Counted from the first letter of the stretch, positions 42,801 to 46,110 are shown. The stretch is DNA of 64,000 bases from Streptomyces glaucescens (GCF_000761215.1 NZ_CP009438.1:7110501-7174500); one strand, 5' to 3'. Program-made: numbers and translations. The notes: generated by a model not told the origin, from the letters alone.

Positions 42801-43084
42801 ACGGGCAGGTCGTCTTCAACTACCTCGGACAGTGGGACGCCCGCCCCGAGAACCCCGGTGACGGCCTGGTGCGCACCGAGCACGGCTCGTTCGGCCGCCA
42901 CCACGACCCGCGCGACAGCGGCTCGCACCCGCTGGAGATCGTCGGCGCCGTGCAGCGCGGCCGGCTGTCCTTCACCTGGCACCACCGGCCCGCCCTGCAC
43001 TCCACCGACACCGTGCGGCGCGTCGCCGAGGACTTCGCCCAGGCGCTGCGCCACATCGCCCGCCACGCCCGCGACCGCCGGTGA
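23159..43084 (+). CDS. NRPS 2, five modules (CATE/CAT/CATE/CAT/CATE), no thioesterase
   Basis: A 6641-aa synthetase adding residues 6-10. Order: C-A6-T6-E, C-A7-T7, C-A8-T8-E, C-A9-T9, C-A10-T10-E. Carrier serines: 1031, 2561, 3609, 5100, 6144. Epimerase HH motifs: 1212, 3792, 6329; EGHGRE: 1350, 3929, 6465. C-domain subtypes agree with stereochemistry throughout: L-accepting at modules 6, 8 and 10, D-accepting at 7 and 9. The protein stops about 445 residues into the last epimerase, just before the GGRTPSDFPLA linker that follows the other epimerases; there is no TE, reductase or terminal C domain. Release must therefore occur in trans, most simply by the PBP-type enzyme at 2890-4251. The charged N-terminal ~45 residues before the first C domain may be the docking partner of NRPS 1. 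ATG at 23159 follows a GAGGA that overlaps the NRPS 1 stop. Confidence 0.97.
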   Translation: MTSSKRNRAEALPQDLQEALRRRLAGRAAAGTPGAARQAIPRADRTRPLPLSFAQQRLWFLDRLRPGDPRYNSAVALRLTGPLDHTALSAALEHVVARHEALRTTFEEHDGTPAQTVRPAGPLPLPVRDLTGEAGAGVEAALLAEYERPFDLEAGPLLRAVLLREAPDTHVLLLTAHHIVTDGWSMGVLLDELCTAYDALAQGARPALPPVATQYPDFAVWQREQLSGTRLERHLAHWKERLSGAVAPELPLDRPRRGEESGAGAVHTFTVPAATTARLKQLAAEQHTTLFTALVAACQTLLARWSGQDDITVGSLTPGRGRTDLERAVGFFVNTVALRTRVETSGSFRELLTAAADTVNDAFAHGDTPFERLVEAVGATREAGRNPLFDVMVLLHPAPPAAPDPHGLTASPVAVPRRAATFDLSVEFVPDGDGLTGLLEYRTDLFDAATAERMADQLLRTLDGAAAGPDRPLGALPLLSPEQQRQVTRDWNATARPVPEETLPELFARQAARAPHATALVAGDVRLDHATLDARADRLARHLVARGAGPERLVALRLPRTADMIVAILAVWKAGAGYLPLDPALPEDRVRYLLDDARPALVLDEAALREAGDTHGGIADGPLATPHPDTTAYVIYTSGSTGRPKGVAVAHRSLANLLAGHREGFVAEAGGGPLNVALTASFSFDTSLEGVLLMADGHPLHLVDETTRLDAAALVEYVVEHRIDFLDLTPTYLRQLLPAGLLTDPRHHPRVLMLGGEAVGPALWRELAARRDVAAYNFYGPTECTVDALACRIEGDGRPTVGRPLPNVRAYVLDDRLRPVPPGVGGELYLAGVQLARGYSGRPGLTAARFLPDPFGPPGTRMYRTGDLARWSADGRLDYLGRADDQVKVRGHRIEPGEVEAALTDLPGVAAAAVVAVTDPHGHVRLAAYLVPADPAAPPAASDVRSAVRRVLPDHMVPSSFTVLDALPMTVSGKVDRRALPAPDFDGAEQQREFVAPRTPEEETLARIWAEVLGARRVGVTDNFFELGGDSILSIQAVSRARAAGLHLTSRDVFRHQTVADLAAAASVRTARVPAPRRPAERGPAPLTPVQEWFLATHGPLRHFSMSMLLDLPYDLDEPALERALEALAAHHPALRTRFARSGDTWRQHPGEGPATGLLARHDLSGAADPAAERERAAEAARAALDPETGALLRAALFTRAGERPQLFVTAHHLAVDSVSWRILLADLAEAYRQAAGGEEVRLEPVATPFTDWAAHLAGRVRDGDLDADLPHWTAEAAEPRTPLPVDRPGTPLAGSVRTLDTRVDRATTEALLRRVPAVYRTQVNDVLLGALGRVLADWTGAERVTVLLEGHGREDDTLDLSRTVGWFTAQYPVTLAPAGPSGAPDWGATLKAVKERLRSVPRHGLSYEALARLGSPDPAARALREVPLPQISFNYHGQWEAADGGDFAPAGEAPGRDIAPGTPLDHLLDVSAVVTDGELRITWHYSDQVHDEDTVRALADGMTRALAAITEHCASPGAGGRTPSDFPLARLDQDRLDRLVGDGRDVEDVLPLTPLQEGMLFHRLVGGPDDVYVDQAALLLDGVADPHAFAVAWQRVTDRTPALRTCVVWEDVPVPLQVVRRDVRVPVTHLDWRGLDEAERAERLARLRADDLARGIDLAAAPLMRLTLVRLPDARLHLLWTSHHLILDGWSLAQVLTEVCEEYAALTAGAEPRPPLRRPFGDYVRWLAEQDPDAARAHWQGVLAGFAEPTPLPADRPLREAHQARSADVHTAGLDEAVSARLARTAREAGLTLNTVVQGAWALLLARYAAQDDVVFGTTVSGRPDDLPGVESMVGMFINTVPTRVRVDPARPAGAWLRELQDAQAESRRYAAVSLAELTQLSDVPSGSPLFHSMVAFENYPFDEARTAGSGIRLAEVTSRDATNYPLVLRAYHGERLGFDLAYDPALFDAATVRALAGRLCLLLTELADGTGRPLRALAWTTAEERRRMLTDWNGTESGRPAETLVDLFEAQAARTPGNTAVTCGTEHLDYAALDARAGRLAHRLAELGAGPERFVALALPRSTDQVVAVLAVLKTGAAYLPIDPNSPAERIAHLLTDAAPVALVTTGGTAARADGTGVPVLLLDDPDVAADLARRPAGGPAPARRPLPESPAYAIYTSGSTGRPKGVVIPHANVVRLFTRTRPWFGFGPDDVWTLFHSYAFDFSVWELWGPLLHGGRLVVVPDDTARSPEDFLRLLADERVTVLNQTPSAFYPLVRADADHPETGARLALRTVIFGGEALDVGRLADWWARHPAAAPRLVNMYGITETTVHVTHAPLDPAGAASGPASPIGVAIPDLRVYVLDADLAPVPPGATGELYVAGEGLARGYLGRPGLTATRFLADPFGPAGSRMYRTGDRAKWRPDGTLEYLGRADAQVKIRGYRIEPGEIEAALHSHPDVADAAVGVFEDASGTRRLVAHVVGSGGATPPAAELRAHLERLLPAHMVPAAYVPMDALPLTVNGKLDRRALPAPTADGYAADSDRTAPRTPAERAVAAAWADVLGAGEVHAGDDFFALGGDSILAVRVTARLRAAFGPDVSPRLLFTHRTVAALAAELGEPAGDAPAPAADAIPASAPQAPAPLSYAQQRLWFLDRFEPGSTEYTTLSVLRLRGPLDEPALRTALDGLVARHEALRTTFAEQDGQPRQLVHPPHPVDLAVADLTTAADPRAALEELLEHEAATPFDLAAGPLLRARLARTADGEHVLALAVHHIVTDGWSLGVLGRDLGELYAAAHEGRRPELPELPVRYADHAAWQRARTGQAERQLAHWREKLDGVPPLELPTDRPRPAVRTRDGALVTFTLPAELTDRLRERGREADATLYMTLLAACTVLLSRWADQDDFAVGTVTAGRERPELHDVVGMFVNTLVLRNPVRPGTTFRGLLEQVRETVLDAFAHQDVPFERLVDALQPERDTSRTPLFQVMVALHNLGAQAPALPGLDTEPVLPPVRHATFDLAFDFVEDDGGVTGHLEYDTGLFDEDTVRRLAARLRLLLEAAVRDPDRDVRALELMTPDERRRVLHDGQGPRLTVPQTTFPALFEAQAARTPHATALVARDATLDFAALNERANRLAHHLLAQGAGPERVVAVRLPRTSALMVAVLAVAKAGGTLLYLDPDLPRERAAGLLADAAPHTVLTADTLRDTPWDRLPGHDPTDHDRPAPLRPDHAAYIVYTSGSTGRPKGVVVEHRHLVNLCHDHREGLVAPHTADGRRLRAALSASFSFDTSWEGPLLLALGQEVHLVDDDVRLDPDAFCAQVTERRLDLVNVTPSFLRELLAAGLLAPGRHHPRVLLVGGEATGPDTWHELCAAAGLGVTAYNMYGPTECTVDATYGRVTDRPGRPAIGRPGANLRAYVLDGALRPVPPGTPGELYLAGAQVARGYLNRPGLTATRFLADPFGAPGERMYRTGDRARRDERGLLEFLGRADEQIKIRGFRIEPGEVEAALLAHPDVAEAVVTAREHAGRLMLVAHLVPAGDTAPAADELRLALRRTLPDHMVPAAFVPLTRIPRTTSGKTDRRALPAPPAQPDPAATYVAPRPGAEQTLAAIWADVLRVERVGARDNFFALGGDSILSIQIVSRARQAGLALTTKDVFRHQTVAELALRVTEAAPAAADTAAPAEAPLTSIQRWYLDGRRPGDPLRFTMSQRLELAPGTDLEALRPAVDALVRHHPALRTRFRRTEDGWRQEVLPGVPDGIVTLHDVTGLDGPALEAETARLADEARAALDPAEGRLARVLVLDRGPRRAAHLVFTVHHLAVDGVSWRILLADLETAHRQTAAGLPVELPPATTAYGHWAARLEAHTRSGALDGDLDHWRRTAAAPAGLPAGRPGPNTHGTAATVTVELEPETTEALLRQVPEVYRTQVNDVLLSALGRTLARWCGRESVLVGVEGHGREDLFDDLDLSRTVGWFTAEFPLALTVAPDAGWHDTLRSVKEQLRAVPLHGLSHGALRHLLPDSPLAGAPAPRVGFNYHGRWDADGGGDGLYGAALPPAGSDTDPDAPRPYLLDITGVVQDGRLELGWTYPPAVYDESTVRALAEEMCAALREIAAHCARPDAGGRTPSDFPLARLGQRELDRLVGDGRHVADVLPLTPLQAGMLFHGLVDTAGAYSDRVAVRLSGVSDPRAFAAAWQAVADRTEALRTSVHWQGLPHPVQVVHRRVELPVTHLDWRHLTPAERARQTEELLAADRAAGMDLTIAPLTRITLAALPGDEILLLWSSHHLILDGWSTGQLLTEVCERYAALTGGRAAPAPVRRPFADFLRWLHEQDENAAEAHWAGALAGFPARTPLPYDRTPAEEHRARAAAVAHRRLDEHLSARLRRSAARAGLTVNTVIEGAWALLLARHSGRDDVVFGTTVSGRPAELPGVESMIGMFINTVPARVRVRGGGAVSWLREVQERQSDARRFDFLALPRIQALSEVPSGEALFDSMVVFENYPVDESATARTGVRVEEVRAEDAPTFPLCLRAHLGDRLGVDLAYDAGLFDADTAERLADRLTVLLRALADALATDADVTALEPLTEDDHVLLRRWDTTARRTVPRSPVDLFAEQARRTPGAPALRDGDTELTYRQLDDWSGAVASRLVADGLRPEDRVALLMDRGAELVVAQLAVLKAGGAYVPVDARAPEDRRRALTERAGATARLTAEHVAAARTPVPGAPVAVPADPDRLAYVMFTSGSTGEPKAVAVRHRDVAALATDSRFTGGVCERVLLHSPVAFDAATFEVWAPLLTGGCVVVAPPRPLDAALLRHLVHDSGLSALWLTAGLFRLLAQDAPDCFTGLRQVWTGGDVVPAAAVRRVLAACPGLTVVDGYGPTETTTFATSFALADATAVPDTVPIGHPLDDARVHVLDGRLRPVPPGCPGELYIAGEGVARGYLGRPGDTAARFLADPAGPPGSRMYRTGDLARRRPDGTVEFLGRADDQVKIRGFRVEPGEVEAVLAGHPGVTDVTVLAREDRPGSRRLVAYVVGTDDVTALREYARGALPDYLVPSAFVVLPALPLSRNGKVDRAALPAPGPASGTPQDAPAEPRTDAERRTVEIFADVLSVPRPGVRDDFFQLGGDSILSIRLAARLSEAFGTDLSPRAVFTHPTPAALAALLTEERPGDTAPAAIVPVTRDTPAPMSYAQQRLWFLEEFAPGSGEYVTALALRLRGPLDVPALTAALRALVERHEALRTTFDAVDGHGVQIVHPAGDVPLTLHDVSALPAGERDARLADLLDAERARTFDLRRGPLLHTGLIRLADDEHVLTLTLHHIVTDGWSTGVLTGDLAHFYRAGLGAETGTLPPLPVQYADYAHWQRGRGTDDHLAYWKEHLAGLETLDLPTDRPRPAVRTHHGATVRLVLPCDTTRRLARVGRDRQATLFTTLVAAAQAYLARLTGGEDITVGTVTSGRDRAETQHLVGFFVNTLVLRSRVEPGRPFPEFLDEVRGTVLDAFAHQEAPFEQVVDEVQPVRDTSRTPLFQVMVVLQNAPAAALDLPGIEVTDVDTELRHAAFDLTLEFAETGTGELHGVLTYNTDLFDAATAERMADQLGTLLTAVADDPDRPLGALPLATDATLKAVLDQGRGTARPVPAATLPELFERQAAHTPDAVALADADGRELTYAHVERAANRLAHRLIAQGVGPERIVALALPRSAETVVAQLAVTKAGGAFLPVDPDYPEQRRAFMLRDAGAWLVLDDPAAVWDADGPDTAPTDADRTAALTVDHPAYVIYTSGSTGTPKGVTVPHRGLAAFAAAAADRYDAGPGDRVLQFASPSFDASVLELCVSLLSGATLVTGEEGPLVGERLAQVLAERRVSHTLIPPAALATVAPEAAGALPHLRTLIVGAEACPAHLVERWAPGRRMINSYGPTEATVVATWTGPLTPGTGVPPIGRPAGATRVHVLDAALRPVPPGVTGELYVSGPGLARGYLGRPGLTASRFVADPFGAPGERMYRTGDLARWDASGELRFAGRADDQVKLRGFRIEPGEIESALRGSPLVRDAVVTVRGGGSDPDGRSGGRLVAHVVPAEGTPEALPVPELRDHLARLLPPHMIPSAFVPLAHLPLTPNGKTDRGALPEPGPAHTATGPHTPPRTDTERRIARIWADVLGVADVGAHDNFFHLGGDSILSMQVVSRLRRDGLHLTTRDLFTHQTVAELAGVVTAAPRHSGDEAVSGEVPLTPIQEWFLTSPRASHAHFNQSLLLELTPDADAAALETALNALLDHHDALRMRFTAGEDGWHQFNPPATDTDRGLLLTRHDLSGLTSAEADAAMEKTADDLHTGFDLARGPLLRAALFTGDADRPAFLLLVAHHLVVDAVSWRILRDDLEAAYRQAAQGEPVTLGDRTTSFRDWARGLAAHVAAGALDHELPYWERAVNAGPLPAEAPAGPETGTVGTLTVELDEEDTEALLRAAPTAYRTRVNDVLLAALALALARWTGREEVRLDLEGHGREDVLDDVDLTRTVGWFTTVHPVALQVPEPADLGPARDWRTLVKSVRRQLRAVPGNGLGFGALRTFGPPEVRERLGRSAHGQVVFNYLGQWDARPENPGDGLVRTEHGSFGRHHDPRDSGSHPLEIVGAVQRGRLSFTWHHRPALHSTDTVRRVAEDFAQALRHIARHARDRR
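27803..31018 (+). other. Module 7: C-A7-T7 (L-Thr)
   Basis: D-accepting C domain (HHLILDG, His1684), A7 with YAFDFSVWE and YGITETTVHVT. Code DFWNIGMVHK is the well-established threonine code, the most secure assignment in the line. T7 Ser2561, no epimerase. Confidence 0.92.
31019..35530 (+). other. Module 8: C-A8-T8-E (D residue, acidic pocket)
   Basis: L-accepting C domain (His2751-His2752), A8 code DTENLGMVDK, related to module 6 with Glu at 239 and Asp at 331; a basic residue such as Orn is likely. T8 Ser3609; epimerase HHLAVDG at 3792 and EGHGRE at 3929. Confidence 0.82.
35531..38629 (+). other. Module 9: C-A9-T9 (L-Val likely)
   Basis: D-accepting C domain (HHLILDG, His4259), A9 code DAFWWGGTFK, close to valine codes. 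The A3 core reads SGSTGEPKA rather than PKG, a conservative loop change. T9 Ser5100, no epimerase. Confidence 0.85.
38630..43084 (+). other. Module 10: C-A10-T10-E (terminal D residue)
   Basis: L-accepting C domain (His5290-His5291), A10 code DALLIGSVVK (group with modules 1 and 5), T10 Ser6144, epimerase with HHLVVDA at 6329 and EGHGRE at 6465. This sets the C-terminal residue as D, the configuration PBP-type cyclases require. Confidence 0.88.
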
Positions 43085-43180
43085 CGCCCCGCCCCGTGGG
43101 CCGCGCCCCGCCGCCGGCACCGTACGACCGACCGCGTTCCCCCTCACCCGTGACGAACCCAGAGAGCGAGACCGACAGAC

Positions 43181-43384
43181 ATGGACGAGAACACCCGCTA
43201 CCAGGTGCTGCGCAACGACGAGGAGCAGTACTCGCTGTGGCCCGTCGACATCGAGGTGCCCGCCGGCTGGCAGCCGGTCGGCAAGGAGGGCACGGAGGCC
43301 GAGTGCTCCGCCTACGTCGACGAGGTCTGGACCGACATGCGCCCGCGCAGCCTGCGTGAGCGCATGGAGAACGCCGAAGCCTGA
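43181..43384 (+). CDS. MbtH-like NRPS accessory protein
   Basis: A 67-aa MbtH-family protein that binds adenylation domains and helps them fold or activate. The whole family signature is visible: an E-x-Q-x-SLWP segment, PAGW, a conserved Cys in the following helix, and WTDMRPRSL near the C-terminus. It starts 96 bp after NRPS 2 on the same strand and is most likely translated from the same transcript. The ribosome site is weak (AGAGAGCGAG upstream), but the length and start match the family. At least some of the ten A domains can be expected to need it. Confidence 0.97.
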   Translation: MDENTRYQVLRNDEEQYSLWPVDIEVPAGWQPVGKEGTEAECSAYVDEVWTDMRPRSLRERMENAEA

Positions 43385-43485
43385 CGCGCCCGCGCGCAGC
43401 CACGCGGAACCGGGCCGGGGCGCGCCCCAGCGGCGCTGCCCCGGCCCGGGCCCGCCCGCCTGCCCGCCCTTCCCGAGGAGCCCTC

Positions 43486-44037
43486 ATGACACCCGTCCTG
43501 CACACCGAACGACTCACCTTCCGCCCCTACCGCCCCGAGGACGAGGACGCCTTCGTGGGGCTGCTGCGCGACGAGGAGGTCTGCCGCTGGATGGGCCAGG
43601 AACGCGTCCCCGAGGCGGACATCCGCACCCTGTTCCGCGCCATCCTCGACGACGTCTACCCGCAGCGCCTGTTCGACGTGTGGGGGCTGTGGCAGGAGGA
43701 CACCTTCGTCGGGCACGCGGAGGTGAAGAAGACCGGCAACGTCGACGGACACGAGCTGATCGCCGCTCTCGCGCCCCCCTACTGGGGCCGCGGCCTCGGC
43801 ACCGAGGTGGTCCGCGGACTGCTCCGCCACGCCGCCGACAACCTGGGCCTGAAGGAGGCCTACGGCATGGTGGGCGCCGACAACGCCGCCAGCCTGGCCA
43901 TGTGCCGCCGCCTCGGCTTCCGGCATGTACGGGACGTGACCGGGGACGACGGCACCGTCACCAGACTGCTGGTGATCCCGACGACGGAACCGCCGGCGAA
44001 CGGCGACGGCACGGGCACGGCGGGCGCGGCGCGCTGA
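43486..44037 (+). CDS. GNAT-family N-acetyltransferase (RimJ/RimL type)
   Basis: A 183-aa acetyl-CoA-dependent N-acetyltransferase. It opens with LHTERLTFRPYRPEDED, typical of the RimJ/RimL group, and has the acetyl-CoA pyrophosphate loop GRGLGTE, followed by the SLAMCRRLGFRH helix. ATG at 43486 has a GAGGAG upstream. It lies 101 bp after MbtH and ends before the convergent STAS/MEDS operon, so it is the last plausible member of the peptide locus. It could acetylate the peptide (for example an amino side chain at position 6 or 8), give self-protection, or be an unrelated housekeeping gene. Sequence alone cannot decide. Confidence 0.88.
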   Translation: MTPVLHTERLTFRPYRPEDEDAFVGLLRDEEVCRWMGQERVPEADIRTLFRAILDDVYPQRLFDVWGLWQEDTFVGHAEVKKTGNVDGHELIAALAPPYWGRGLGTEVVRGLLRHAADNLGLKEAYGMVGADNAASLAMCRRLGFRHVRDVTGDDGTVTRLLVIPTTEPPANGDGTGTAGAAR

Positions 44038-44082
44038 CGTACCCCCGCGGCCTGCCGGACGGCGACGAGGGGAGGTGCGGGC

Positions 44083-44111
44083 GGGCGGCCCCCCGGGGGG
44101 AGCGGCCGCCC
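44083..44111. terminator. Hairpin between convergent genes
   Basis: GGGCGGC (44083-44089) can pair with GCCGCCC (44105-44111), with inner C- and G-tracts that also pair. It lies between the GNAT stop (44037) and the stop of the minus-strand MEDS gene (44122), the expected place for a two-way terminator. Confidence 0.5.
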
Positions 44112-44121
44112 ACCGCTCTCC

Positions 44122-45051
44122 CTACAGATCCAGGTAGAAGCGCACGGTCGTACCGGCCTCACCGGTGTGCACGCGCACCAGGTCGGTCACGTAGTGGACC
44201 AGCATCAGGCCCCGGCCGCCGATCTGCCCCGGCTGCGGCGGCCTGCGGCCGGCCAGCGGGTCGGACAGCCGTCCCGCGTCCCGGACCTCGCACACCAGCT
44301 GCCCCGCTTCGGCCCAGACCGCCAGCGTCCCGTGGCCGCCGCCGTGCACCACGCTGTTGGTCGTCAGCTCGGCCACCGCGAGCTCCATGTCCTGCAGCCG
44401 CTGCCGCGCGAGGCCCAGCCGCTCGGCCCGGACGACCGCGAACCGGCGGGCCTCCGGGAGGTCCCGGCTGCCGAAGGGGACGACGACGGCGTCCGCGGCC
44501 GGCGGCAGCTCCTCGTTGTAGCGGGCGACGACCGCCTGCCAGTCGTAGGCGTGACTGGTCTCCTCGCGGTCGCCGTCGATGACGGTCGGATGGGTGGCCC
44601 GCGCGTCGGCGATCACCCGCGGATCCAGGCGCGCCTCGTCGTACGGACACAGGATCGTCACCGCACGGCCCTCGAAGGCGACGTTGATCAGCGCCTCGTG
44701 CTGCGCGCACGCCGGGTACTCCACGGCGCTGCGCCCGGGCCAGACCGGCTCGCCGATGATCCGCACCCGCCCGCCGGGATGGGCGTCGGCGAAGCCCCGC
44801 AGGACCCGGGGGATGATCCGTCCCGGGTTGCGGCCGGCCTCGGCCATGTCCAGGAACAGGACGCCGTCGCCGTCCCTCCCCAGCCCGGCCCTGATCAGCT
44901 CCAGATGGGCACCCGGTACCGCCACGGCCGTCGGCTCACCGGCGGCCAGGCCCTCCCGAAGGAACGCCACCGTCCGCCGCGTGTACTCCTCCTCGCCGCG
45001 GTAGAACAGCGCGGGGTGCACGAAGGCGTCGTCAGGGGTCGTCGTGCTCAT
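44122..45051 (-). CDS. MEDS-domain / HATPase anti-sigma-type kinase
   Basis: A 309-aa protein. N-terminal ~190 aa resemble the MEDS sensory domain (opening FVHPALFYRGEEEYTRRTVAFLREGL). The C-terminal ~120 aa form an RsbW-like HATPase: N-box AVAELTTNSVVHGGG, G1-like CEVRDAGRLSDP, G2-like GGRGLMLVHYVTDLV. Such proteins act as anti-sigma kinases in partner-switching systems; no phospho-acceptor His domain is present, so it is not a classical sensor kinase. Its ATG overlaps the stop of the upstream STAS gene (ATGA), so the two are translationally coupled. The target sigma factor is not in the window. The frame is open far upstream, but the ATG at 45051 fits the domain start. Confidence 0.88.
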   Translation of the reverse strand: MSTTTPDDAFVHPALFYRGEEEYTRRTVAFLREGLAAGEPTAVAVPGAHLELIRAGLGRDGDGVLFLDMAEAGRNPGRIIPRVLRGFADAHPGGRVRIIGEPVWPGRSAVEYPACAQHEALINVAFEGRAVTILCPYDEARLDPRVIADARATHPTVIDGDREETSHAYDWQAVVARYNEELPPAADAVVVPFGSRDLPEARRFAVVRAERLGLARQRLQDMELAVAELTTNSVVHGGGHGTLAVWAEAGQLVCEVRDAGRLSDPLAGRRPPQPGQIGGRGLMLVHYVTDLVRVHTGEAGTTVRFYLDL

Positions 45052-45404
45052 CGCGGCGTCACCTCGATCTGCGGCAGGCTCGGCCAGAACATCTCCAGCA
45101 CCCGCGGAAGGTGCGGGGGCGGATGCTCGACCACCACCCGCCCCACGGGCAGGCCCATGGCGGTCACCGCCAGCGCCGTCACCCCCGCGACGTCCACGAA
45201 GGCCACGTCCGACAGCTCCAGATAGGACACACCCGTGTGCTGCCCGGCCAGCCTGGACAGGGCCTCCTCCCAGTGCGCCCGGGTGGTCTCGCTGATCTCG
45301 CCCCTGGCTCGTATCCCGCATCGACCGGGCAACGGACTCACCTCCAACGCGGCTCTCCCCGGCGACGCCGGGGGCTGCTCGCCCCCTCCATGCGGGACAC
45401 CCAT
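45048..45404 (-). CDS. STAS-domain anti-sigma-factor antagonist
   Basis: A 118-aa STAS protein. Core segments: IRARGEISETTRAHWEEAL, then the strand YLELSDVAFVDVAGVTAL where the family carries its phosphorylated Ser/Thr region. Here that stretch reads DVAFVDVAGV, so the usual Ser is replaced and regulation by phosphorylation at that site is doubtful. ATG at 45404 is chosen because GGAGGAG sits 7 nt upstream; the longer frame to 45473 lacks such a site. It is first in a two-gene operon with the MEDS/HATPase gene (4-bp overlap), its likely binding partner. Confidence 0.82.
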   Translation of the reverse strand: MGVPHGGGEQPPASPGRAALEVSPLPGRCGIRARGEISETTRAHWEEALSRLAGQHTGVSYLELSDVAFVDVAGVTALAVTAMGLPVGRVVVEHPPPHLPRVLEMFWPSLPQIEVTPR

Positions 45405-45842
45405 TCCGGGACTCCTCCACCATCCGCCGGCTGTCCGCCGACACGCCGCGGCCCGCCGGCTGGACGGGGCCACGCCTCCGGTCCGACAGCCTATAGCCGC
45501 GCCGGCCGCGGGTGACGCGGCCTTCCGGATACCGGGCGGCGCCTCCCCGCCCGAAAGTGACCTTCATCACGGCGAAGGGGCCCGCGGCGGGGCCGAGTCC
45601 CCCGCAGGGGGCCATATCTGTGCTCGCGAATTGAGAATTGCCCGCCGCGCCCGGTGAGTATTCCCCGTCGGCCGGTCGAGTTCAAATCATCGGCAGTGCG
45701 ACGCCCATCGCGTCGTGCTACTGTCGATCTCAGTTGCAGGTGTGGTTCCCAGAAGGTTCATTTCCGACGGGTCAATCAGCACGGCGACACGGAATTCACA
45801 CAGGGTGAATTCCCGATACCGCCTCCCGAAGGAGAATGAATA
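45405..45842. other. Divergent intergenic region, STAS operon / cold-shock gene
   Basis: 438 bp without a gene. It must hold the promoters of the minus-strand STAS operon and the plus-strand cold-shock gene. A TACTGT hexamer (45719-45724) could be a -10 for the latter, giving a leader of about 110 nt; no good -35 is seen. A TATAGG (minus strand, 45490-45495) could serve the STAS operon. The hairpin at 45791-45813 is listed separately. Confidence 0.45.
45791..45813 (+). promoter_or_regulatory. Leader hairpin upstream of cold-shock gene
   Basis: Perfect 9-bp inverted repeat GGAATTCAC / GTGAATTCC around a 5-nt loop. It ends about 15 nt before the AAGGAG ribosome site (45829-45834) and 30 nt before the ATG. 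It is A/T-richer than its surroundings. Placement in the untranslated leader of a cold-shock gene suggests an RNA control element, but it could also be a protein-binding palindrome in DNA. Confidence 0.55.
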
Positions 45843-46046
45843 ATGGCTACCGGCACCGTGAAGTGGTTCAACTCGGAAAAGGGCTTCGGCTTCATCGAGC
45901 AGGACGGCGGCGGCCCCGACGTCTTCGCCCACTACTCGAACATCGCCGCCCAGGGCTTCCGTGAGCTCTTCGAGGGCCAGAAGGTGTCCTTCGACGTCGC
46001 GCAGGGCCAGAAGGGCCCGACGGCCGAGAACATCGTTCCCGCCTGA
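45843..46046 (+). CDS. Cold-shock protein (CspA family)
   Basis: A 67-aa single cold-shock domain, an RNA/ssDNA-binding OB fold acting as RNA chaperone. RNP-1 is visible as KGFGFIEQ and RNP-2 as DVFAHYS; the opening MATGTVKWFNSEKGFGF is diagnostic of the actinobacterial family. AAGGAG lies 8-9 nt upstream. It is monocistronic in appearance: a strong terminator follows 27 bp after the stop, and the helicase downstream has its own ribosome site. Confidence 0.98.
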   Translation: MATGTVKWFNSEKGFGFIEQDGGGPDVFAHYSNIAAQGFRELFEGQKVSFDVAQGQKGPTAENIVPA

Positions 46047-46073
46047 CGCCACCGGCGCTGACGCGTACTTCGC

Positions 46074-46110
46074 AGCTGGGGCCCGCACCTCTGGGGTGCG
46101 GGCCCCAGCT
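46074..46110 (+). terminator. Rho-independent-type terminator after csp
   Basis: Perfect 16-bp stem AGCTGGGGCCCGCACC / GGTGCGGGCCCCAGCT with loop TCTGG, 27 bp past the stop. No long T-tract follows, as is usual in Streptomyces. Confidence 0.9.

Noticed and set aside
45405..45473. Longer start for the STAS gene
   Set aside because: The ATG at 45404 has GGAGGAG 7 nt upstream, and the STAS fold begins after it.
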